A DNA stretch of 64,000 nt from Asterella californica (GCA_036924285.1 JAYKYS010000018.1:4774001-4838000); one strand, 5' to 3'; positions 1 to 13,626 are shown, numbered from the stretch's first letter. A program made the numbers and translations. The notes: generated by a model not told the origin, from the letters alone.

Positions 1-1020
1 CCCTGCACGACCAGCTCTATAGGAAAACACGCTTTCTGATTACTAACTTCCTTTTTCCAGGGAAGGACTGCCTTTGTAGTGCAACAGTTTCCAAAGATCC
101 CGATATTAGTTCACCCACAACCCTGGAGTCGTTCTCAAACCCACCAAATCCTGAAGGTTAGAATCTCCATTGTGCTGCCTGCCATCCTTTGACTTTGCAC
201 TCGCCTCAGCCAGTTGCCAGGAAGAACACGGTTAAAGTTTGGACTGGTGTTTTCTCGTAGTAGGAGCTGCGCCAATACGTTGCCGTCGTACCATTATCAC
301 TGACAAGTGGTATTGTAGCTCAATTATGTATTTATTCACATCAACATTACTGTTCTACCACTCGTCAGGGAGATAAGCCACGGTTTGAGCCTCTCGTCTC
401 TTCGGGCTGTTCGACGATCAGTTCAAGCTTTAGCGTCAAAAGCTTGTTTACGGCAGCTCAGCACTGTAGTCGGACTCTCCAGAGTCTGGGCATCTACAGA
501 ACTGTTGGCTTTCTCGTACAGTCCTCGAACATAGAGGTGCTGCCGTAGTACTTGGAACAAGAGGAGTGGCCTAGACCACAGAGGGTACACTGATACATAC
601 TGGGTTTTCATGCTTTCGACTACTGGCATCGCTTCTGAAATCCGCAGTTTCTAACGAACTTCGAGGCTGCGTTCACCCAACTATCAACTGGGAGCTGGAA
701 AAGTTGGGAGGTCTTTGAGTCCTAGTGAGTCACCTTAATCATCGGTGGATGACAACCATAAGGAGATTCTGCTGTCGTAGCGCGTATCGCGAACTCTCAG
801 TTGCTTCAGAAACTGGAGCGATAAACCAGTCGAATGTGCCTTCATCAACAGTAAGGACACTGTTCGATATCAGATGCAGGTGCCTGTCCTGACCTGACCA
901 TCTGTTCATGATCAACTCACAATTTGCCAACACGCCTGAATACACCAACTTCCTGCAGAGACAAAGTACAAGAGCACAGTAAAACTGATAGTCTCCTGTA
1001 CATGTCTTATAAGACCCGGA
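1..1020. other. Intergenic stretch, no gene seen
   Basis: Only short open frames of under 70 codons occur here, on both strands. None shows a domain I recognise. No tRNA-like or transposon-like structure was seen. It could hold part of a gene lying mostly outside the window. Confidence 0.5.
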
Positions 1021-1362
1021 ACATACTATTATATGGAACAGTCACTGACAGAAAACTCGTTTGATTGACACGGACTCGGGGTCCAGGTGCATGCATCTCG
1101 AACCCCCGTGTTTTGAGAGCGTAGATGGAAAGTATCGACATACTATTATAGACGGTCACTGACAAAAACGTGGTTTGATTGAAGTGGACTCGAGGTCCAG
1201 GTTCGTGCAGCGCAAACCCAAGTCTAGTGGAAAGCATAGAAAGCATCGACATACTGTTTTAGACAGTCACTAACAGAAACCTGATTTGATTGAAGTGCAC
1301 TCGGGACCCAGGTACCTGCAGCGCAGCCCCCGAGTATTGTGGGAAAAGCACAGATAGTATCG
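1021..1362. repeat. Three-copy tandem repeat, about 115 bp per unit
   Basis: Three diverged units follow one another: 1021-1137, 1138-1248 and 1249-1362. Each begins ACATACT(A/G)TT, carries a CAGTCACT-ACAGAAA-like segment, then TTTGATTGA followed by an ACTCGGG-GTCCAGG-like segment, and ends near AGTATCG or AGCATCG. Units differ by substitutions and small indels, so the array is old. The short minus-strand open frame across units 1 and 2 reflects the repeat and is not evidence of a gene. Confidence 0.85.
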
Positions 1363-2763
1363 TTAGAACTTGCCAACAACGTCTACTGCTAACTCCAGAC
1401 GGGATATTAATCGGGCAAGTCACACAAGACTAGACTTCCTTTCAAGCATTGAACGGCATGCAATCGCTTCTTTAGCACTACCGTAGAGCAAGGTATGAAT
1501 GTTTTGAGGGACGAGCCAGGGCAGGAAACTGCCACGAGCTGTTTGAGTACAAGGCACAAAATGCTCAGTTGTAATGTACTTCGCTTTATCGTACTGCTGT
1601 CGACAACCGCATCAACATCAAGGCGTTCCTTTGCTTATCTTCAACTCGATGCACAAGCCTGGGTTATCACACCCTCAGATGAGCATTGGGTTTGGGGTGC
1701 GCCTATTTTCTGAAGGATGACGGACATTTTCACCGAACGATGAACTTGATTTGACAAGGACTCAATTCCGGGCTGATAATCTCAGAGGAAAACTCTCGAC
1801 TCACAACTCCACCGTTTTAGGTTCTTTGACATTGCCATTTATAAACATGCCTTTTACGATCATCAGATGTGCCTTGGATCAGAATCTTTTCGGGTGAAAG
1901 CATATAGTCATACGTCGAAAATGGCAGATTCTATCAAGGACCACTCTCTAGTACATAGGTAACCCGCAGTTAGCCCGGCCAAGTACACAGTAAGAAGCGA
2001 TTAGGGGCCGAATTTCGGGTGAAAGCATAGTGAGTTCCACTGTATATTACAACTGGAGAGTATGCAGAATTTCTGTCACAAGAAAACTCAGATAAAAGTT
2101 TGTATGGAAATGCATGAAAGTTAGAAAACATGCGTCCATCGAACTCAGCAAGGGACAAAATTAGACAAATTGGTCTGGTCTTTTACTTAATATCTATAGA
2201 AGTCTGGGGTGGTAACACAGTGGAGCAATTTCCTACTTCTGGCATATTTTTCAAACTGAGTGATCTATCAGAACACTCGTAGCATCTGTCAAGAGAATTT
2301 ACAAGAGAACTAGCCCACTCCGAAACAGCTCTCCCTCGATCTGCTTATTCCACACTTCTCGATCCTTGATAAATTCGGACCGTGCAGACCACCTAGTTGT
2401 CAATGAGCTGCTTCTCCCGGGACGACTACATTTACATTCTACGTACTACTACATATCTCTACTGTACAGAATCTGCCTGACAAAAGAAATCGTTCTATGT
2501 TTCTAGAATTTTTGCCACTTCTGCTAATGTAACCACATGGAAGTATAACTTGTTTTTTAAGTTTTGCCGGCTGAATATGACAGCAAACAGACTAAATCTC
2601 ACTCCCACTCTTTAGAAGCCTCGAACGTATACGCATGACAATCACGCATATCAACCACCCGGGAATCATATCAGAAGAGAAGAAGTAGGATGGAATAATG
2701 ACTTTTTCCAAAGTTGGCACGCGGACCTTGTTTCTGTTGGGAGTCAATCCAGATCTAGAGATT
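1363..2763. other. Intergenic stretch, probably including the DMP 3' flank
   Basis: No recognisable coding region, RNA gene or repeat was found. The part next to 2764 lies downstream of the minus-strand DMP gene and should include its 3' untranslated region. No convincing polyadenylation signal could be singled out. Confidence 0.45.
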
Positions 2764-3480
2764 CTACTCCATCTTGGATGATGAGGAGGCCGTTCCCTGG
2801 CTGCTGCTGCTGCTGCTGACGGGCGTAACAGGGAATCCAATACCGTGTCTTGTCGACGGAAATGTTGTGAAGACAGAACTGACTACGAAGGAAACAAGAG
2901 CGGGGATGGCTCGGACAAGGTCGTCACTGACATTGGGATACAAACAAGAGCGAATGTTAGGAGTCAAGAGCGCACAGGCGGCGAAAACTGCTACGGAAAG
3001 TATTGCGTGGATGAAGTCGATGAATGTCAGCTTGTATTGCTCCTTATCCCCGGGACGGAGGACAGTCGGCAGTTGAGGAGTCCACAGGCCGCCGAACGTG
3101 ACAATCCCATAGTACACTTGCCCATCAGCGGATTGGAAGCTGTCGGTAAAGCACGAGAAGAAACAGAAAGCTGCGAAAAAGGCAGTCGTGGCCATCGTGA
3201 GCCACAACTCGGAAGGTTGGTCGCAAGTTCCGTTGTCAGTGATGATCGGAGCTATGGTTGTAAACGCGAGAAAAGTTCCTGTGGGCAAAAGATTGGCCAG
3301 ATTTGATGCCCCATCGTAGAGGTTGTTCAGGAAGTTTGCCCAGGGTGACATTTTGACGTTCGGCACGTCGGAACTAGTTCCGGTGTTTACACCGTCCTCT
3401 ACTAGCAGAGGCTGGACTTCTCCTCCTCGTGTACCGACCGACGACACCAAAGGAGTGGTAAGTGCACTAGAGTTCGACAT
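2764..3480 (-). CDS. DMP (DUF679) family membrane protein
   Basis: A single uninterrupted frame of 238 residues, the usual size and single-exon form of plant DMP (DUF679) proteins. These are four-helix endomembrane proteins; members are linked to gamete fusion, senescence and vacuole or ER remodelling. The N-terminal 45 residues are polar and variable. The family core starts near NLANLLPTGTFLAF (about residue 59). It continues with a second hydrophobic stretch ending FFSCFTDSF, then DGQVYYGIVTFGGLW, a third helix within FIDFIHAILSVAVFAACALL, a Cys-Tyr-Pro turn (CLYPN), and a fourth helix near residues 190-210. The tail is Ser-rich, a run encoded by repeated GCTGCTGCTG-type codons. The start is the first ATG of the frame. 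The subfamily cannot be assigned without alignment, so no symbol is given. No lesion is visible, and it is likely a working gene. Confidence 0.93.
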   Translation of the reverse strand: MSNSSALTTPLVSSVGTRGGEVQPLLVEDGVNTGTSSDVPNVKMSPWANFLNNLYDGASNLANLLPTGTFLAFTTIAPIITDNGTCDQPSELWLTMATTAFFAAFCFFSCFTDSFQSADGQVYYGIVTFGGLWTPQLPTVLRPGDKEQYKLTFIDFIHAILSVAVFAACALLTPNIRSCLYPNVSDDLVRAIPALVSFVVSSVFTTFPSTRHGIGFPVTPVSSSSSSQGTASSSSKME

Positions 3481-6400
3481 TTTCGGATTTCTCTTCTTCT
3501 ATCTCTTTCTCTGTCGGTATCTCGAATGCCAGATCCGTGTGTGTCCTTCCCATGGAATGTGGGACTCGAGGTCATGATTTATGGCGTTCAAATCCGCGAT
3601 CGCATTCCAACTGTTCCCTACTTCCACGTTCCCTCCTCCTGCAAACTTGGCGTAAGCTTGCAACAAGCCCCGAATCCGTTCGAGAAAAACCTGACAGGAC
3701 GCTGATTCTAAGCCACCAGGCATCGTTCACTGTTCTTCCCCGTCCCCTTGAGGCGCATCCACGAGAGTTGTACGATGCATCCTAACCTCGCGCCGCGATT
3801 TCGACATCCTCCAGTTGAGAAAATTTAGAGAGGGAATGTTATTTCAATCACCTTCATGCGGTTCTCGTTGTGGATCAGCAGCGCCTAGTGCGCTCGCTCC
3901 GCACGAGAGTTCCATTCATTCTTTGCCCTAATGTGTCCATGCGAATCCTGAGTCTGTTTGACAATGCCAATGAGAGAGCGAAGGTCGTGCTCCCGCCCAA
4001 CTTTCGAACTGTAGACTTGACACTTCAAGGCCGAAAGCCAAACGCGGGAGACTCGTTAGCAGGACTCACTATTGAGGTACGAACATCATTCGGAGATTTG
4101 CTGCTACGCCGATCGTGATGCCGAAATCTTGGTGCGTTGTTTTGGGAGTCACTTAGACTGTGGTTTTATTATTTCCGTCGCACGAGAGGCGTGACAGGCT
4201 CAGTCAGTCCCTCACACATGAGGGAGATCGCCACCGCCCACACCGTGAGTAGAAAGGAACTCGCTGAAAATGAAGAAAACCACTAATTTTCGTCCGCACG
4301 AACCTTTTCTGTCACGTTAATTGTGAAGGCGATTCACGGGAGTGCAGATCAAGTAGGCGGAACAGAAACAGCACCATTTCAGCTACAGACACCAGTTTAT
4401 CTTCTGCTGCACACGATCCAGTGCGAAGTTTCGCCGGATTTTGATCGTTTACACCTTCGGTTCAGGTTTCCAGAATCGCAACGCAAATTCTTACACTGTT
4501 TTTCTCCTTCAAGGGCACGCATGCTCTCTCTATATCTTGTTCCTCTCAGCCCAGTATCTCTTGCTTTCGTCTGTTCCTTACCCACTTCGTCAGAACCGAA
4601 TGAATTCATATTTTGCAAGCACGGCGGTCATCGTCCCAACGTGATCAATAGACCAGGCTTCAATGGTGTGGTAGTCCGGTGAACGCTTCGGTTAGGTGCA
4701 CAATTCGGGCCGGACGTTGTCAGACAGGCCCCCGCTGCAATCATCTGTCAACGTTGCCCAAAATTCTGATACAGCTTTTTCTCTTACGATGGGATCAAAA
4801 TCACTACTCTTCTGCTTCCTCGTTCCTCCTCTCCTCCTGTTCCTGCTGATTTTAATTTAAACTAGAATCGGACAACTAAAAGTTAAAGTTCCTCGCTAAA
4901 TATCAGGCTATTGATCACTGACAGTTGACGTGCTCGGAAGTACCGGACCCTCTAAGAAAATCAACCGGCGTATATCGAATTTACTGGCACTATAGACATG
5001 TGTCGGGAACAGATTCAATTAACACAAATGGGAATGGGCCAGGTAAGAAGTTTAGAGCACTGTAGTCAAAAATAATTTTTCACCTGGGTAACACGCAAAC
5101 AGTCGAAAATGTTCCAGAGGCGGACATACTAAAGAAGTAAGGAAACGACAGGCAAGAGAAACGGCTGAATTAGGGTAATGATCGAGTCGTGGTATGTGTG
5201 GTCCTTTGTTGACAAGAAGATGAAACAAACTTAATTGCTCAGGGCGTCTAAAATCATGCAGCTTTCACATGCTTCTCGAGGAACCATGTGAAACTCTCCA
5301 GGACACAGGGTTGATTGCGCTTCTTGCTGTCCAGTAGCATCATGCCATTATTGTCACCTCTGAACTTTGGAACTTCCCAGCTTCACACATCTTGTGCGGA
5401 AGCCAGCTGCATATGCAGTTCTAATGCGCTTTGCGGTTTACTTTCTCGTATTTTACCGCAGCCTGGGTGTGGAGTGACTTGTGAGAGCGATGGATTATGC
5501 CGGAGGCTAGAATGGAAAGGAGTCTGTGTGTACAGACTCCTTTCCATTCCTTTGGTGGAGGATAGGTTATTTACGTGAGTTGGTTGTTTGTGGGTCAGAT
5601 TCACGCACTACCACTTGAACAAATATTGGGACGTGCAACAGTAAACCCATACTTCAGTTATGGTTCCAAAGTTCAGAATTAGAGTAGTGCAGCAGAAAGT
5701 GCTCTCTACAACACCACTCAAGGCGGTGAAATACACTGACGATTCTCCGGGTTTCATTCACTTTCTCTACATTTGGACAGATCAGTAAGCTATACAAAAT
5801 TTCGTTTTCACCTCGTTTTCTCTACGAATGGGTACCAAACCCTAGAGCTTACAAGCAACTAGGTCACTTCCGAGATTAGGCTGTGTATGTTTTTGGCTTC
5901 TCGATATGAGTTCATGCAGATCCGTTTCCGGGTACAGATGAAGGTGGCAAAGGTATCTGCGTGACCTAGCAGTGCCTGCAGAGTAAACTTCGGATATTGT
6001 TAGCCACAAGCAGATCAGGACAGCTACAGACTCAGGAGTGGCGTAATTTTGACGAGAATTGGTGTTTCAAGGACCGTATGTATGTACATGGGCAGTTACA
6101 CTACACTGCACAGATGTGTTAGGTTCTGGTGGAGATAGTCTGAGGTGTCCAAGCTAGTTCATCATCAATGTTATATTTCTCTGGATTATGTGTTTAGACA
6201 ATTATGTTCGGTTTTGATTTGTTCCGCTATGCTTTCTCACTTCAATAATGGGCTTTGATCGCAACAATCAAGTTCGAAATTATGTCAAACTGCATTATAT
6301 GCTTGGATTTACACCTGGAAGTGGGGCCTGAAAACTAGGGAAGTTCCACCTTAAATTTCTCGCCCATTATCCTGAAGACAAGCTCCACTTTACCTTTGAC

Positions 6401-8074
6401 TTGGTTATCCTTCACTCAACTCTTCTCTGCAGTGTAGTTTCAATGCGTTGTAACACGCTACCACATCTGCCAGTCAGGCACCTGCTACGGAGATTTCATT
6501 CAAAACACATACATTTACACTTGTCGTGTCAACATGCGCTTCAACTTTGAGACAGGAGGCATTCCACCTATACTTCGAACCCTGTACAGAACTGACAAAA
6601 CCCTTGTCTGATGAGAGAGCAATCTTACAATGTGATCTGATAACGACTCTATAAGCAACAGAAACTGGAAGTCCCAACTACTCCGGAATAAAGGGAAAAC
6701 GACATAACAGATTTAGCCTCAAGTTCAACCGAAGTCGAGTGGTAACCTAACCCCTCTTTCGTCAAGGTCGAAAGGAAGTAACCAGGAGTTATTCGGAGAG
6801 AGGCTTCAAATTAAGAAAGACAAAGCTACCGAACCATCTGATACTGAAAACCACCTGTGCCAACAGCATATATCAATCCACATCGATATCAAACTAAATA
6901 AAATTATCTCCAGTTACCAACATAAGCATAAAAAAAGTAAAAATTGACAAATAGCAAAAGAAACGTGGACTATGCGGGTCGAAACGCAATATTGCTGAAC
7001 AGGCCTGTTGAGCACGCTCGCACAACCCATCTAGTCTGTTTGCTGAAATGAAACACTGAAATTGGCAAAATTTATCAATTATTCTCGACAAAAGAGTTCC
7101 AGGGTCATTCCGTTGTGGAATTACGCACAGAACTTTCTAAATCTATTTTAACTACGTTCTATTGGTAAAGGCGGAACTCACTGTTACACAGAGATTCAAA
7201 TCTGCTTCTTTGAATCTTACGAAGACTGGATCTGAACTAAGTCAAAAACGAAAACAGGAAATCGTAACATCCACTGGCTTCTGAATTGCAGTCTGCGAGA
7301 GGAAGATAATTCGATACTCGAACGAACAGACGGTTCCCGGACTGCATACACTGCATGTTTGGGGAAATCAACTTATCAGCAGACTATGGTGTCAAACCAA
7401 TACGTTCCCATTGCCTCAACCCAAACGCATTTCTTCAATCGCTGAGAGGTCTTTCATACAGAGGTCAACCTTTCTATAAAGCTCAACTTTCTTAAAAGAT
7501 TGGCCACTGAAGGTTCGACCCAAAGACCTGGTGAGCAGTGATGAAAGAAGACAAAAACTGGCAGTCCTTGATTGAGGAGCCATTGATGAGCGCCGATAAC
7601 GATTGACCATGAAAAGTTCCTTAAGAACGAGATCGAGACTGAGACAGCAACGAAGCAAAAACGAGGCTTTCAACTTCTCCGCCTAAAGCTCTTCATTTAC
7701 TGTACAAACGAGTGCGTTTATCAAGTTGACACTGTCAACTCGACAACGTCATGCATCCACTTGATCAGGGTGTACTGAAACTGTCCTGTTAGCCCTTAAG
7801 CTAAAGTATCAGACACTGACATTACCAACTCAGGAGCGTAGTATCTCTAACAAGGAGAAACACTTTCAGCATCATAAATCTTGTCCTCTCAGAGTTGTTG
7901 TATGAGTCTGTTGTTGGGCCATTCTTACCTTGCATGAACTGTGAATAAACTGCAGCGCAAGGCTTCTGCTCAAGTCCACCATCTCATTTGAGGCTCTCTG
8001 GAGGTGTATCACGACTGAAACTGAGCGGTGAGCAGCGCCAAGTACAGATTCACCGACCTCCCATCCATTTAGTC
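3481..8074. other. Long intergenic region between the DMP and CSN5 genes
   Basis: This region contains the 5' flank of the DMP gene and the 3' flank of CSN5. Open frames are short (the longest is about 120 codons, at 4323-4682 plus) and none matches a family I know. Apart from the perfect hairpin at 5510-5549, I see no repeat, transposon end or RNA gene. Confidence 0.45.
5510..5549. repeat. Perfect 18-bp inverted repeat with 4-nt loop
   Basis: The left arm 5510-5527 (GAATGGAAAGGAGTCTGT) is followed by the loop GTGT (5528-5531) and an exactly complementary right arm (5532-5549). It lies in otherwise featureless intergenic DNA. It is too short for a typical plant microRNA precursor. It could be a small foldback element or a template-switch product. 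Confidence 0.8.
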
Positions 8075-11000
8075 TCAGGCTTCTACCATAGGCTCGGGAC
8101 CAAATGAATCAACGGGGGCAGCTGAGTTCCCTGGTGTTACGCAGTTGAACAAAATGTCCTTGATCACCTAAAAAGGACACAGAATTCAATGTTGACATAC
8201 ACAGGTATCTTTATGAAAATCAGAACATCATTGATTAGACAGCAAGTCGTTAACTGTGAAAAATAAGTGAAGACAACCTCTGTATTAAAGAGCAGTGACC
8301 TTGCTTGACAAACATAAGGTACACGCTATTCGCATTACGCCGGGCAGAGACTGACCTGCGACATGAGTCCATGCACTTGCTCCACAGTAATTTTTGAGCT
8401 GTCGCGAGTTATCTTCGCTAACTGTGATTCTTCCTGCAAAACAAGAGGAGAGTTATTGGTTACTTTTCCGGCGAGGTCTCCAGCTTTAAACCGTGAGACA
8501 GCTGGATCTGTAAATCGTCTGTAACTATCCAACGTTTAATACAGACAACACAGATATGTAGACGAGTATTCAAGGATGAATGGAGTAAACGCAGTACCTC
8601 TTTCTTCCTTTGTGGAGGCATCAAGAAACCCCCGATGCGGCCCGAGTGAGCTAATTGAGTTTCAGCTTGTTCAAGCTTTTCAGCTGTGACACATTTGGAA
8701 CGACACCGGTGTCAGTGTTTCCGTGTGGCTTTTAGCTACCAACAAGCTATGGACCTTAACGTCTAGCACCGCAAGCTGGAATTCAACTACGTCGGAGCAA
8801 GGTGAGAGCGAGAGGATTACCAAGATCTGAAACCTGGCCGGCAACGTAATCGCGATTGCCAAGAAGAGGAGACGAAGAAAGAGTGTTGACCCAGTACTTA
8901 TTCCATAGTAGATCCAACAGGTGCGAGTCGAGTGTTGACTTGAAGTACGTAATGTCCAGAGAATAATACTGCCAGGTCCAACAATGTAATATGATTTAGG
9001 CCTAAGACCATCCAACAGTACACGCTAATTGCGACAAACTAACTTGATCTCGGAGGTAGATTTATTTTATCCGGTGTACAGTTGACGTCCTCCAGCATAC
9101 ATCTGTGTTGCCCTCTATATGATAAACAACAGCAAGCGTGCAGACTAAGTCCCTGACCCAGTCAAAGGAAACTATGGACAATAAACTGCATGACAATGGT
9201 CAGCACAAAGCACATAATTTTTATTTATTTTTTAAGTAGAGATCTTAACCAGAGATGGTAGTCCCTGGTATAGAAGAGATGTACAATATGCAGTGCATGC
9301 AAATATAAGCATATGCGGGTTCTAATGCAGAAAAGAGATAAAATAAGGCATAGATAAGAGATATCGCGATAAGTGGAAGCCCAGTGTAGAAACTCAACCA
9401 GAATAAAGAAAGTAGAGAGGGTGTGCATCTTAGTCACAGAGCAAGCAACAAGCATACATTCATGTTCCAAGAGCCAGTGATAAGCCTTTAGCTCAACATT
9501 CAGTAGCACCGCAGTAGCTAATGAGTAGATGTGTACCCAATAACTAATTACGACATACATGCAAAGCATGCAGGTATCCACACGTTTTTGGCGTGCGTAG
9601 TATGCTGAAAAAGGCCGACTCAAGGTACGAGTTTGAGTCTTTGTCTGATAAGAAATAAAAATGTTCATTGCCTGACCGGAAAACGATTTCAACAAAGAGA
9701 AGGAGACAGACTAAACGGCCGTCCAGCGGACGAAGGAATCATTTGAAAAGTGGGCTGGCTCTGTTTACTATCCCCGCTTTAATGCTGAGCTCGGGTCCTG
9801 CTTAGTCCCGTGCTGACACCACGGTTGTCATATAAGTAGTCAGTTTGAGACGTAGGGACCAAAAACTGAGGTTTGGATAGCGTCAAGAAACTTGTACTGA
9901 AGACAGGGTGACGCTTAAGGAGAGAGGACAACATGCCAGGTCAGTCAGGTCACTATAACCTTAATTTTATCGCCAAGCAAAGTGCGCATTACCGTGTAAA
10001 TCATCAGATCAGATATATTTTCGTCCATGAGTCGATCTTGGAACATGGGAAAAGCAGTTTCCGGAGAAACAGTGACTTCGCCTACACACTTAGGTGACCC
10101 CCAAATAGTTTTGAACCCAGGGAAATGCAAAGTAAGTAACAAAAGAGTGGTGTACATGTGTGCTAACTTGGTGTAAGAACCTAGCGTATGTATACCGGAC
10201 CAACGGGAATGTGTATGGGAGGAGCACATTTCCAAACATGGTACCCCCAGGCATGGAAGTGCAGAAGAGATGGCGAGTACAATATGCGGTGCCTAACAAT
10301 CTAAGTATATGACTATTCTACTGATACCAGTAAGGCAAATTGTAAAGTGCATGAAGCGCGAGTTCTCTAGGAAATGACAAGCACTAAAATAAACAAAACA
10401 GTATGCATCATAAGAAGAAGCAATCATTAAGCAGACGGGAATAACCGAACCAGCATTGGCGCAAGTAGATTGTCAACCATGTAGAAGATTAGAGGTTCGT
10501 CCATGAGTATAGCAGTTCCACTCACGAACTATACGCATAAAAAGAGGCAGCACACAAGAAATCTACACCGTGAACAGATATAGTGCACGAACAATATAGT
10601 TACGGACGCCCACGGACGATATATGTCGGTCTGTGCGGATGGCAGAGTAATGCAAAAAAACTACCCACGCATACTCGAGGTAACCCGTCAGCAGCGAACC
10701 CGGGAAGTACATAGTAAGGAGAATAGGGGGTGCATGTACGTTAGCGTCCTTCTTTTCGCGAATACTAACAACAACGACATGGAGTTTCATGACTTGCTCA
10801 TGTTCTTTTCTAGTTCACATCCCTTATCTCAGTTTTAGATAAAACAAACCCGTCCACTTAAATAGTTCATAAATGACGATTATGCCCGCACCTGTTTGTA
10901 GTGAACTCCAAAATCTTCAATTTTGTTCAACGGAATAGTCTGATACTCAGATGGTGGTTCATCTGGAGGTTTGTACCCTTGAGGATATGTCCTGAAAGCA

Positions 11001-12331
11001 CCTATTTCAACCTTTCCAGCAGAAACCGTTCTGGTAGGATCAATAACAACAGCCAAGAATGGCTCTTGGTACAGCTGGTTCAGCATCTGTGTAGACACAT
11101 CAATTCCAGATAACCAGCAACCATAGCCTGGATGTGAATGGTACCAACCAACCACGTTCTCGAGCCTCCCAACCTGCTCCAAAACAAACAACAATGTCAT
11201 TGCTCGAAGTACGAAGTCTTGCAACACAACCAAGCCTTTGAACTGGATCAGCACTGATGTTCGAGTACACCTTGCGCGTCAGTTACTCTACCTAGCGCTC
11301 CATAAACAATTGAAGCTTAGCACGTACCTTATGTTTCACAACTTCAGAGCCCGGACTGTAACTAGGAGCTGAAGAAGTGCAGGATCTGTCGGTGGATTTC
11401 CGTCTGAAGCATACACATCAATGTCCTCCAACAAATTCTGGGACTAGGCGTAAAAGGCCACAAGAAACGAGAGAGTACCTGTTTATCGGTTTGTGTATAC
11501 TGAACCATGTACTCGTAAGCATCTGCCTGCGCATTCACACGAGTCTCTGTTCCCTCCACTGGTAGAGCAAACGCATCCTGTGGGTTTAGATTTGCGACCG
11601 TTAGATTTGAAAACGTATGCACCAGAAAGAAACGACAGCAAAAGAAATAAAAAACCCATCCTGACAAACTGGAGAGCACCAAGCTCGAACTTTTTCTAGT
11701 CGAAGTGCGCTAAGGCGCAAATACTTAGCGCGGTGCGCTATCAATACTCCCAGGGCTCGAGAAAAGTGCCTGCCACCGTACGGCGGGAGGGCCAGGCAGA
11801 TGAAAGCTAGGGTATTGACTTCAAATGTTATATCAGAATTCACTTTCAAGTAATTTGCTTCTAGCCTTGGGAAATACAATTTCTAAGGAAATCGAGAGAT
11901 TAGCAAGACCTTTCAAAACTTCACTCTCGAAGGTAGAATGACATTTATCCCATCTACTTGCAGCAATTTAGAGCTTGAAAGAATCAGGGCAGCTATTTCT
12001 CGTGTCAGTCGACGAAATCACACTGTCGTACCATAATTATGATAGTATCTCCATCCGTCTTTCCTTGCATTAATCCCATGACCTCGATCGTGCCCCCCGA
12101 TCTCGCATGGACAACCATTTTCAAGAGCGCTAGAGCAGAAATTTTAACATTCTTGAAATAGTGCGGATCCTTGTTCCAGGGTTTCTGCAGCTGAATGCTA
12201 GCATGCGCAGCTTCATCATACTGATAGATGGCATCTACATCCACAGCTGCTCCCGCTAGACTCTCCATTTGTACATTGTTCTCTAGCTCCCATGTCTGCC
12301 GTGCCACCGATGCGGACGACGAAGCCTCCAT
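8075..12331 (-). CDS. CSN5: COP9 signalosome subunit 5 (JAMM deneddylase), seven coding exons
   Basis: CSN5 is the catalytic metalloprotease of the COP9 signalosome; it removes NEDD8/RUB from cullins in the nucleus and cytosol. Coding exons on the minus strand, in order: 12032-12331, 11479-11577, 10892-11173, 8821-8968, 8598-8683, 8356-8433 and 8075-8167. All introns have GT/AG borders and the phases agree. Together they give 361 residues, the normal plant CSN5 length. The start is [19 protein letters not shown], typical of the family N-terminus. The JAMM zinc site is complete: Glu83 in [10 protein letters not shown], then [14 protein letters not shown] with His145, His147, Ser155 and Asp158. 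The C-terminal helices ([12 protein letters not shown], then [12 protein letters not shown]) precede the tail ending GPEPMVEA. The third intron is long (about 1.9 kb) and contains no recognisable gene. No lesion is seen. The gene looks functional and host-encoded. Confidence 0.97.
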
Positions 12332-12880
12332 CGCCCTCTACAATGTTCCTCCTTGAATCTTCTTCCCTTACCACTAACGTGTTACAACTCTCAACACCCT
12401 ACGTCCCTCCCGTCGGACCATGCACCGCAAACCCTCTAATTCAAACGATCTGGGCGCTTCGCGTAACAACTCTAAGTGGATTACCGAACAAACTTCTTCC
12501 CAGGTGCTCGTCTTCGAGACGCATAACTATACAAAGGGATGAAGAGCGGTACTGCCACGCATCCTCCTCCTTCTCATCCTAAACCTCTTTGTTACCCTTC
12601 CTTCAATACCATGGTTTTACGGCGCTCCTCACATCTGTATGGCCTTCGGAAGTAAAGGTCTAAAAAGAGATCGGGCCCAGACGATACAGCGTCGTTGTGC
12701 TCGACACAAATTCGTCTGGACAACCTACAACGAAGCATAGTTGTTCCCAGTGAACCTAGTCAAGGTTTGTCTTGGTGCAGCACTGACCTCTCCTCGTTAT
12801 GATGGCGTCCAACGTACAGTCGACTCTCTCTAACTGCATCCTGTCGGTGGAATCAAAAAGTTGCGCATTTAGTGATATCC
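12332..12880. other. CSN5 upstream region
   Basis: This is the presumed 5' untranslated region and promoter of the minus-strand CSN5 gene. Base composition is mixed until about 12880, where it switches abruptly to AT-rich. A 96-codon plus-strand frame starting inside CSN5 exon 1 has no family resemblance and is treated as chance. No TATA box could be assigned with confidence. Confidence 0.4.
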
Positions 12881-13626
12881 AAATAAAGAATTTTATTAAA
12901 CATTTTATTTTAATTATAGTTTAAATATAAATGGTCTGAAAATTTGAGTAATTACAGTTTGTTTACTTTGATCCAATTTTTTCTTCATAAATTTATGATA
13001 ATGCTTATTTAGTACTAGCAGATCATCAGAGAATATCTGCTCACCTTGTACTTAAAGGATATATAAAAAAGTACAATCTAAAAGGTAATAACTTATGCTT
13101 ATATGATCAAAATTCAACGGTGGAGATCACTTCCAGATCTCACATAATCACCTAAAATCTTATGCAATATGCAGTTATACTTCTTGAACCGTCGCCGTTC
13201 CCATCTATTTCTATGCAATTAGATAATTATGCAAATATAAAACATTCATTTAAAGAGAGTCGACTGTAGTTAGATCTGGTAACAAGCACTATTTTCGCAT
13301 ACAAACTTTTCCTTTATAACACTAGGCACTATAATGTACTGTGCATGGATGCACCAGCTTTCGTGTTATAATAACTAACGCAGTAATTTTTCATGGATGT
13401 TGGGGTGCACAAATCTTCATAAAATGGAAGACACAAGGTGTAAATAAACAATGATCATGCAGTAATTTTGGATGATTACGTAAAGTAATGGCATGTGCCC
13501 TTATGTCAAATATGAGAGAAGTTGATTGTTGAGATCTTTCTTCTTTAAAATGGTGAGGATTAAATTTAATAACCTCCTTTTTAATAACCCTTTGTGTCCA
13601 TCAATCTGTGAACATGTGTCCACAGT

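Noticed and set aside
2774..3306. Plus-strand open frames of 100-153 codons
   Set aside because: They lie opposite the DMP coding sequence and have no motif; they are shadows of the real gene.
9000..10870. A gene nested in the long CSN5 intron
   Set aside because: Frames of up to 156 codons (9225-9695, minus) occur, but none has a motif and the region is plain intron sequence by position.
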